30,895 nt of DNA from CAZUAQ01 sp964618455 (GTDB lineage: Bacteria; Planctomycetota; Phycisphaerae; UBA1845; PWPN01): positions 1 to 30,895 of the forward strand of contig CAZUAQ010000058.1 of the NCBI GenBank assembly GCA_964618455.1. Direction: 5' to 3'. A program made the position numbers and the translations under genes. Within the stretch, counting starts at the first letter, position 1, and every line of letters begins with the position of its first letter. Shown here piece by piece: positions 25,122 through 30,895 of this stretch. The notes under the pieces are model-generated. The model made no database searches. It saw only the letters and a list, made by a program, of their open reading frames with translations, and was not told where the DNA came from.

Positions 25122-25754
25122 TTATTCCTGAATGGATGCCGTCACGTCATTGTTGAACACGGACTGCTTCAATGTCTGGACGAGTTCGCTGATGCTGAAT
25201 GACGCGTGGCCCAGTTTCCTGGCGACCATGACGCCCATGATGGCGGAGACGATGAGCTGTGCCCCGTGCTCAGGTGTCATCCCTTCGCGTAACGCCCCCT
25301 CCGCGCGGCACCCCTGCAGCAGGTCCACCCAGAGTGCAAACATGCGCTCATGCATGGCTTGGACCCGCTCACGGAGTCGTTCCTCCGAAAGGGTCATCTC
25401 CGTGCTGAGCGTGGCCATCAAGCGGCAGTTGCACCACTCCGGCTCACTGTTGAGCCGCACACCGCCATCGAGGACCGCCAGCGCCTTGGCGACCGACGTG
25501 TCGCCTTCCATGGCCGGACCGAACATCCGCTCGGCGTAGTCTTTCTCTGCCAGGTCGAGCACGGCCAAACCCACCTCCTCTTTCGAGGAAAAGTGGTGAT
25601 AGAACGCCCCCTTGGTCAGCCCGGTCGCGGCCTGGATATCCGCCACACCCGTGGCGTGATAGCCGTGCTCGCTGAACAGCCGACGCGCGACGTTCAGGAT
25701 CTCCATCCGGGTGGCATCCCCCCTGGATTGTCCGCGCCCTGCTTCACGTGCCAT
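25122..25754 (-). CDS. TetR/AcrR family transcriptional regulator
   Basis: 210 residues from the ATG at 25754, preceded by AAGG at a normal distance; the in-frame TTG at 25793 is less likely. The N-terminal DNA-binding domain is textbook: ILNVARRLFSEHGYHATGVADIQAATGLTKGAFYHHFSSKEE in frame, of which GLTKGAFYHHFSSKEE is the recognition-helix signature. The C-terminal ligand domain is variable, with a Cys in EWCNCRL and another in QGCRAEG, which could be redox- or electrophile-reactive, though that is speculation. A palindromic site at 25850-25873 lies about 100 bp upstream and suggests autoregulation. The only co-directional gene close by is the DinB-family gene. Confidence 0.92.
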   Translation of the reverse strand: MAREAGRGQSRGDATRMEILNVARRLFSEHGYHATGVADIQAATGLTKGAFYHHFSSKEEVGLAVLDLAEKDYAERMFGPAMEGDTSVAKALAVLDGGVRLNSEPEWCNCRLMATLSTEMTLSEERLRERVQAMHERMFALWVDLLQGCRAEGALREGMTPEHGAQLIVSAIMGVMVARKLGHASFSISELVQTLKQSVFNNDVTASIQE

Positions 25755-25849
25755 AATTCGCCTTATCGCATGTGGAATGTAAGCTAATGTCAATTAGGTA
25801 CTTAGATGCCAATTACCGCAAGTGAGCTATGATGGCATGCATCGCCACA

Positions 25850-25873
25850 AACATACCGTCCGGTCTGTATGTT
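25850..25873. promoter_or_regulatory. candidate TetR-type operator (24-bp palindrome)
   Basis: AACATAC at 25850-25856 and GTATGTT at 25867-25873 are perfect inverted arms, with a central CCGG and 20 of 24 positions symmetric overall. Length, arms and centre resemble sites bound by TetR/AcrR repressors. It lies 96-119 bp upstream of the tetR start, beside TTGACA-like (25788-25793) and CTAAT-GTCA-ATTAG (25784-25797) sequences. Confidence 0.55.
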
Positions 25874-25957
25874 GCGGTAGTATAGCCTTCCGGCCGGCAA
25901 CGGCCCACTGAATTTCGAGAGATCTCTGGAATCGAGGGAAGAAGAGCGGGAGAACCT

Positions 25958-27076
25958 TCACAGCGTCAGAATATCGCACCTTTCACAGGACGTGCCCTCA
26001 TGACTGTAGCGCGTACGCGGCCATTGCCCCGTATCTGACAGGATCTCATTGGATTGGTGTCCCACGAGGATCGTATCCTCGCTCTTGGTTCCCGCGATGG
26101 ACGGATTCCACGCGAACGCCTGGTGCAGGAGGACGCCCGTGGTGCACGTGGGCGTGGCTTTGACTTCCCGGCCGAGATACCCGGCGGAGCCCCCCTGGTG
26201 ATGCAATTGCCACTCGTCGGCGTAACCGGTTTCGGCGTACACGGACTGGGCGACACTGAATATGTCGCAGAGCGTCTTTCCCGGCCGGGTGTTGGCGATC
26301 ATAGCGGTATCGACCCGGCACACGGCTTCGTGACGACGCTGGAGGTTCTCGGGAATCGCGCCGAATGAGAAGAGCCGGGTGTTGGATACAATGAGCCCCT
26401 CGCGTTCCCCACAGGCGACGGCCATCCCGTACTTCTCGAACTTGCGAGCGGTGGGGATGGGGTGTCGATACCGCGCCACACGATCATCGGCGGCAATCAG
26501 CACGACCGGCGCGCGAATGCCTCGCTCCATCAGGTCCGCCATCACCTTGGCCGCCAGTTCGTACTCGGTCATGCCGTGGCGGGCTTCGCGCGACGCCGCT
26601 TCCAGGCCGGCGGCCACTTCTTTCGACGTCGCACGGTAGCGCTCGATTTCGCCCGGGGTCAGCGCCCATCGCAGTTGCGCGAAATCCTTCGGCAGACTTT
26701 GAATCTCATCAGGCATGCCGCTCACGCAGGCATCGCACGCGACCTTGCGCCCGCCCAGCAGATCGTTCCAATGCCGCTGCCCTGCCTCGTCGTCGAACCA
26801 CTCGACCGCCTTGACGGGAATCTCCAGCTCTCCGAGTTCCTCGTCCATCATGCGAGGGCCTTCGATCGTGTTCGTCACACAGATCACCGAATCGGCGGAC
26901 ACCACCAGCGAAGCCACCCCCGTCTCCGACGCCGTGACCACGTGATTCAACCCACCGGCGGTGAACCAGGCGAAGTTGTGCCGCTGCGTCAGGGCCACGG
27001 CGTCCGGGCTGTGCGCGGCCAGGAAGGACGCCACCATCTGATGTTTGTGCAACATTTCCTGTCGACGGGCCTGCAT
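25958..27076 (-). CDS. M24 (aminopeptidase P/creatinase fold) family protein with altered metal site
   Basis: 372 residues: a creatinase-N-like domain (about 1-135) and an M24 pita-bread domain (about 140-345; LTPGEIERYRATSKEVAAGLE is the usual entry). Aligning motifs by eye, the five metal ligands of prolidase-type enzymes are mostly lost: the first Asp position lies in AVACGEREG, the second is Asn232 in SNTRLFSF (family SDxTRTF), and the first Glu is Asn324 in AWNPSIAG (family EPG). His293 (LHHQGG) and Glu333 (KSEDTILV) remain. It may act without metal, like creatinase, or be a non-catalytic or different enzyme; an Xaa-Pro peptidase call is unsafe. GGAG lies 8 bases before the ATG. It follows the glycosidase-like gene by 57 bases, probably one transcript. 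Confidence 0.82.
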   Translation of the reverse strand: MQARRQEMLHKHQMVASFLAAHSPDAVALTQRHNFAWFTAGGLNHVVTASETGVASLVVSADSVICVTNTIEGPRMMDEELGELEIPVKAVEWFDDEAGQRHWNDLLGGRKVACDACVSGMPDEIQSLPKDFAQLRWALTPGEIERYRATSKEVAAGLEAASREARHGMTEYELAAKVMADLMERGIRAPVVLIAADDRVARYRHPIPTARKFEKYGMAVACGEREGLIVSNTRLFSFGAIPENLQRRHEAVCRVDTAMIANTRPGKTLCDIFSVAQSVYAETGYADEWQLHHQGGSAGYLGREVKATPTCTTGVLLHQAFAWNPSIAGTKSEDTILVGHQSNEILSDTGQWPRTRYSHEGTSCERCDILTL

Positions 27077-27133
27077 GAGTGCGACTCCAGTTGGCGATAT
27101 GCGCGGAATCTGCTTGCCGGTTCACGATGAAGC

Positions 27134-29605
27134 TCAGTCCCGCCAGGGATGCCCCACCCAGTAGCGTTGCCGCGCGTCATCGGGCAATGTGGGCATGACG
27201 GCCTCCGCGATGGAGAGCGTTGCCTTCAGCGGCGGTGGTGGAGGGCACGTGGCTCGAATCCAGGTCCCGGCGTTTCCATCAAAACCGTCGGGCAATGTCA
27301 CCTGAAACGATCCCCGATGCGTGTTCAACGAACCGATCCACCACAGGTCTTCACGCTTGTTGCGCGACCGGCGGCGAATGACGCCTTCCTGCTCCTTGCC
27401 GTCGAGAGTCACGACCGGTTCGCCTTTGATCTCGGTCGCGCTTCGCAGGTAGACGAGCAGTTCCGGGCTTCGCCAGCTCTCGGGCACGTCGAACTCAGCG
27501 CTCATCGCAAGACCGGAACTCTCTGCTGCCGAGAAGCGGACATCGGCCGGCATCGCCTTCGGCGCGTCGGGGAAGTGGGATTGGAAGATCCGCCGATCCT
27601 CGCGGCGGACGTCCAGCATCACCACTTCGAATCCGTTCATCGTGATCTTGACGTTTGATCCGCGGTCATGCACGCCCAGCGCCAGGCGGTGCGGGTAGAT
27701 CATGTCCACGGCGAAACGATCGCCCTGCTTCCCCAGCCCCAGTGTGTCGTCCAGCGGCATGGTCACTTCACATGTGTCGATCAACGGATTGTGCCAGGTC
27801 ACCAGCGATCGGCCGTCTTCGTCGCCATGGGCGTACCCCATCGCTTCGCCCTTGCCCGGATCACCGCCGAGATACGACGTGCGCTGGTAGATGGCGTGAT
27901 GATGGCGCACGTAGTCTTCCACCTCCGCCAGGAACTTCATCCCGGTGCGCGTCTTGCCCAGAAGCATCAGATCCGAGCAGGAGATGAAGCTGGTGATCGT
28001 GCCTCGACCCGCGAAGGCGAGGACGTACTCATTCTCCCACTTCTCCGGGTAATCTTCGTTGTACGCCTTCACACCATCGATGAGATGATCCCCGCGGACC
28101 TGGAAGCCGTAGAGATCCGAGGCATACATCGGGAAAGGCACGCCGCGCTTCTTGTACAGGTCGTAGGCCTGGATATCCCGGGCGGTGATCAACTCATCCC
28201 GCAAGGCGGGCGAGGGGAAATCGCACCCCACCGTGTCGCCGGGAACGGTATGCACACCGTCCATCTGCGTGAGCCACCACGGGCTTGCCCATTCCCCGCA
28301 GACGAAGAAGTCGAAATTGATCTCCGGCTGGATGATCCGGAGTTTCTCGAAAATGTCCAACTCGGCATCGGCCACGGCCTCGGTTCCGTACCGACCGGCG
28401 TCATCACCCTCTCCGACGAGGTGGCCGTGCCCATCGATGTTACAGCCGTAGCCCTGCTTCAGATGCATGCCGTCGAAGCTGATGACTTTCATGTCGTACT
28501 TGTTGACGATCTCGAGCAAGCGCGTCGTGATCGCAGCGCGATAGGTCGGCTCCGCCAGGCAGTAGGCGTGGCCGTGCTGCAGACCGTAGCCCTGCTTGAC
28601 GCCCCAGGGCTGCGTGAAGTTGTCGTAGATGCAGGAGAATGAGGTCCAGAAGCCCAGTTCCGTGCCCGAGTCCTCGAGTTTGGCCTTGGTCTTCTCCCAG
28701 ATGCCCTCCTCGCTCGGGATGTACAAACCTTCGGTACGATACATGGCGAAACCGGCATCGTAGCTGAAGCCGTCAAAGACGTGCCCGTACGGCTTCTGAA
28801 GCTTCTCGATCATGTACTCTGCCATGCGCAGTCCCTGGCCGATGCGGTCCGGCGGTTTGATGACGCGGAAGCCGTTCCACCAGAAATAGACGCGCGGCGG
28901 ACCGTCGTAATAGCGAAGATCGTCCACGTAGCGCGCGAAGGCCTCGCGCACGCCCTCTTCACCGACTGCGCCGATCACGATGGGCTTGGTGACCAGCCAC
29001 TCTCCCGGTGCGATCCGCTTGCCGGGATGATGCCGCATGACGATGCTGCCGTCGGCATGTCGGGCGGTGTGCGCCGCCGGGTGCTCCATCCCCACCCAGA
29101 ACGAATCCAGGAACACGGGCTGGCCGTAGTCGGTCAGTGTGTTGTGCGCCGGGTCCGCCGACCAGGTGACGTCTTCGCCGGCGACCTTCCATCGCGCCGC
29201 GTCGACCCAGCGTACCGTGATTGCCTCGGAACCCCGGTTCGCGATCCGCATGCGCCGGCGAATCCATGGATGGCCCTCATCCGCCTCCCAATGCACGTGG
29301 ACCTCGATGGGATGTTGCGTGTGATTGAGATTCCAGCTTATCCCCGCCTGCTCGGCTTCCCCCTCTTCGGGCGAAGCGAGTTCGAAGTCCTCCGCGGTCA
29401 CCTCACCGATGCCATCGACCAGGAACCGAAATCCCAGGTTCTCGACTGCGTGGGTCTCCCCGGTGAGTTCATTCGTGACTCCTGATATGCCGACTTGCCC
29501 CTCCTCACGGACCACGGATACCCACCGATTCCCGGTCGAGACCGCCGCCAGATGCGAGATATTCAGAAATCCGAAGATGAACGCGATGAGGATCACGAGG
29601 CGCAT
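27134..29605 (-). CDS. secreted glycoside hydrolase-like protein (clan GH-D-like, alpha-galactosidase type)
   Basis: 823 residues from the ATG at 29605: CAGGAG stands 6 bases before it and a signal peptide follows (MRLVILIAFIFGFLNISHLA). The frame is open to 30784, but that extension overlaps the divergent oxidoreductase gene. Layout: N-terminal beta-sandwich (about 25-230) with GISWNLNHTQHPIEVHVHW; a TIM-barrel-like centre (about 235-560) starting RVYFWWNGF and including MKVISFDGMHL, where Asp378 is a candidate nucleophile; and a beta-rich C-terminus (about 595-823). The overall plan recalls GH27/GH36-type enzymes, but the exact KWD or KYD nucleophile motif is not present, so family and substrate are uncertain. 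Likely acts on a polysaccharide outside the cytoplasm. The M24-like gene follows on the same transcript. Confidence 0.7.
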   Translation of the reverse strand: MRLVILIAFIFGFLNISHLAAVSTGNRWVSVVREEGQVGISGVTNELTGETHAVENLGFRFLVDGIGEVTAEDFELASPEEGEAEQAGISWNLNHTQHPIEVHVHWEADEGHPWIRRRMRIANRGSEAITVRWVDAARWKVAGEDVTWSADPAHNTLTDYGQPVFLDSFWVGMEHPAAHTARHADGSIVMRHHPGKRIAPGEWLVTKPIVIGAVGEEGVREAFARYVDDLRYYDGPPRVYFWWNGFRVIKPPDRIGQGLRMAEYMIEKLQKPYGHVFDGFSYDAGFAMYRTEGLYIPSEEGIWEKTKAKLEDSGTELGFWTSFSCIYDNFTQPWGVKQGYGLQHGHAYCLAEPTYRAAITTRLLEIVNKYDMKVISFDGMHLKQGYGCNIDGHGHLVGEGDDAGRYGTEAVADAELDIFEKLRIIQPEINFDFFVCGEWASPWWLTQMDGVHTVPGDTVGCDFPSPALRDELITARDIQAYDLYKKRGVPFPMYASDLYGFQVRGDHLIDGVKAYNEDYPEKWENEYVLAFAGRGTITSFISCSDLMLLGKTRTGMKFLAEVEDYVRHHHAIYQRTSYLGGDPGKGEAMGYAHGDEDGRSLVTWHNPLIDTCEVTMPLDDTLGLGKQGDRFAVDMIYPHRLALGVHDRGSNVKITMNGFEVVMLDVRREDRRIFQSHFPDAPKAMPADVRFSAAESSGLAMSAEFDVPESWRSPELLVYLRSATEIKGEPVVTLDGKEQEGVIRRRSRNKREDLWWIGSLNTHRGSFQVTLPDGFDGNAGTWIRATCPPPPPLKATLSIAEAVMPTLPDDARQRYWVGHPWRD

Positions 29606-29720
29606 ACTGCACTCCTGCGTTTGACGGGAATGGAAAAGGATACCGAGCCGAATCGAGACGCCGTTCTTCGACGAAAGAGTTACTCGGTTCACCTTGGCTA
29701 TCTTCCACGTGCTCCGCGGG

Positions 29721-29815
29721 TTCCGCAAGCCTTCCGGACTCCTTCCGGAAGAGAGGCATGCAATTCTCCCCTTGGTCCATGCTAAAGCTACCGGCACTTC
29801 TGGCATTCCGGAATG
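29721..29815. promoter_or_regulatory. phased TTCCG repeats and palindrome, candidate operator
   Basis: TTCCG occurs at 29721, 29732 and 29743, exactly 11 bp apart. The third copy lies in the palindrome CTTCCGGAAG (29742-29751), and CATTCCGGAATG (29804-29815) is a perfect 12-bp palindrome with the same core, 63 bp further (about six helical turns). All lie between the divergent glycosidase-like and Gfo/Idh/MocA genes, 116-210 bp before the first and 166-260 bp before the second. Confidence 0.5.
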
Positions 29816-29980
29816 ACCTTTCGATTTGCCTGTCGTCCATGGTATTCTCGATATCCCCGCCTTAATATATGCTTTGGTCGCTGGGACACTTTGCCCTTCC
29901 GCTGCGCTTCGCGTCCCTTGTCCCGGTGAGAAAAAAAGCACTGCGAGAGCTGCCCGAGAGAACCCTATTGGAGACTCGAG

Positions 29981-30895
29981 ATGCCTGATCACGTCCACGC
30001 AGAAGAAAGCTCCCGTCCCAACGATGCCCGCCAAGAAATCACGCGACGACGGCTGATCCACTCCGCCGCCATCGGGACCACTGCCATGCTGGCGACCACT
30101 CCTTCGGCCTTGTCGTATGAAGCCAACTCCGCCGCACGCATCGGCTGGATCGGTTACGGCGGCCGCGGCCATCAACTCATGGAAACGGTGCTGGCCAGTC
30201 TGAACGACCAGGTTCGTCACGTGGCCATCTGCGACCTCAAGCAGGACCGGATCGATCTGGGACAGAAGAAGGCGGAGCGCGACAAACCCAGCGGGTATAC
30301 CGATTATCGCAAGATGCTCGAGAAGGAAAAACTGGACGCGGTGCTCATCGCCACGCCCCCGAACACCCATGGGCAGATCGCCATCGACGTATTGCAGGCC
30401 GGGGTCCATTGCTTCTGCGAAAAGTCGATGGAGACGACGTTGGAGAAGATTGACGCGCTGGTCAAGGTCGCGCGTCAAGCCAAGCCCATTTATCAGGTCG
30501 GCACACAGCGGCGCTACCACCCGGGCTATCTGAAAGCCATCCCGATCATCCACGCACCGGACAGCGGACAGATTACGCACATGCAGGGAGAATGGCACTG
30601 GCCGTGGAAACTCTATCATCATTCGATGGAGGTCCGTGGCGGGATGCTGCTTGACCAGTCCTGCCATCACTTCGACGTAATGAACTGGGTCATGAAGGAC
30701 ACGCATCCCGTCACGTGTGTCTCGATGGGATTCTCGCAGGTGGACCAGGGGGACGGCGGCCCCAGGGCGTACAGTGCCACGCACTCGTCCACGACATACC
30801 AGTATCCTTCGGGCCAGCTCTTCTCATACTCGCATCTCTTTTGTCCTGCTTCAGTCGGAATTGGAGAAATCCGTCATTTGGGTTACACCTATAGC
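29981..30895 (+). CDS. Tat-exported Gfo/Idh/MocA family oxidoreductase (partial, C-terminus missing)
   Basis: 305 residues before the window edge; the frame is still open, and family members are usually 400 or more. The leader has a twin-arginine motif (TRRRLIHSAAIGTTAML, Arg22-Arg24), so it should be exported folded with its cofactor. The Rossmann nucleotide site is RIGWIGYGGRGHQ (about 53-65), followed by VLIATPPNTHGQIA. The family EKP motif reads EKS here; the catalytic Lys is kept. MLLDQSCHHFDVMNWV is the usual C-terminal-domain signature. Such enzymes do NAD(P)-dependent redox chemistry on sugars or inositols. GGAG lies 7 bases before the ATG. It diverges from the glycosidase-like gene with 375 bp between starts, which suggests a shared sugar-related function. 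Confidence 0.88.
   Translation, partial: MPDHVHAEESSRPNDARQEITRRRLIHSAAIGTTAMLATTPSALSYEANSAARIGWIGYGGRGHQLMETVLASLNDQVRHVAICDLKQDRIDLGQKKAERDKPSGYTDYRKMLEKEKLDAVLIATPPNTHGQIAIDVLQAGVHCFCEKSMETTLEKIDALVKVARQAKPIYQVGTQRRYHPGYLKAIPIIHAPDSGQITHMQGEWHWPWKLYHHSMEVRGGMLLDQSCHHFDVMNWVMKDTHPVTCVSMGFSQVDQGDGGPRAYSATHSSTTYQYPSGQLFSYSHLFCPASVGIGEIRHLGYTYS

Noticed and set aside
29606..30784. N-terminal extension of the glycosidase-like frame to 30784
   Set aside because: It runs antisense through the Gfo/Idh/MocA gene and has no ribosome site; a signal peptide with a good ribosome site begins at 29605.

Overview
The window looks like a piece of a Planctomycetota chromosome, most likely Phycisphaerae-related. 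This rests on family knowledge, not a search. The signs are: DCNGN-x-IPD / VPDECE linkers and thrombospondin type 3 (TSP3) repeats in a giant exported protein; dockerin-like C-termini on two secreted proteins; a PEP-CTERM-type tail in the PAP variant; and Tat-type leaders on an NHL propeller and a Gfo/Idh/MocA oxidoreductase. The DNA is GC-rich, so long antisense ORFs are common and were rejected. I support 15 complete genes and one gene cut by the right edge.

Layout. 236-4047 (minus) is a compact operon: a DsbD/ScsB-type thiol:disulfide transporter, a nucleoside hydrolase whose GTG start overlaps the dsbD stop, and a single-domain rhodanese. 4048-5419 has no credible gene but holds palindromes, a strong hairpin and decayed repeats. 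5420-11974 (minus) encodes a 2184-residue exported modular protein: beta-helix, TSP3, 14 propeller-like repeats, TSP3 array, second beta-helix, TSP3, dockerin-like end. 12279-13028 (minus) is a PEP-CTERM protein closed by a clear terminator. 13416-15664 (plus) carries a Tat-exported NHL propeller and a GH130 glycoside phosphorylase. A bidirectional terminator separates them from 15817-20314 (minus): a 973-residue secreted protein with a dockerin-like end, and a seven-repeat FG-GAP propeller protein.

20802-24503 (plus) pairs a branched-chain-amino-acid-type periplasmic binding protein with a hybrid histidine kinase six bases downstream, an arrangement like TorT/TorS. 24567-25754 (minus) is a tetR-dinB pair with a 24-bp palindromic operator candidate upstream. 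25958-29605 (minus) is a secreted glycoside-hydrolase-like protein followed by an M24-fold protein lacking most metal ligands. A Tat-exported Gfo/Idh/MocA oxidoreductase diverges from it at 29981 and runs off the window. Their shared upstream region holds 11-bp-phased TTCCG repeats plus a 12-bp palindrome.

Together this reads as an envelope and extracellular region: large calcium-binding display proteins, carbohydrate-active enzymes, an extracellular ligand-sensing two-component system, and envelope thiol redox. No rRNA, tRNA, CRISPR array, insertion sequence or phage gene was seen. The most unusual items are the giant protein architecture, the binding-protein/kinase pair, the metal-site-deficient M24 protein and the phased repeats at 29721-29815.
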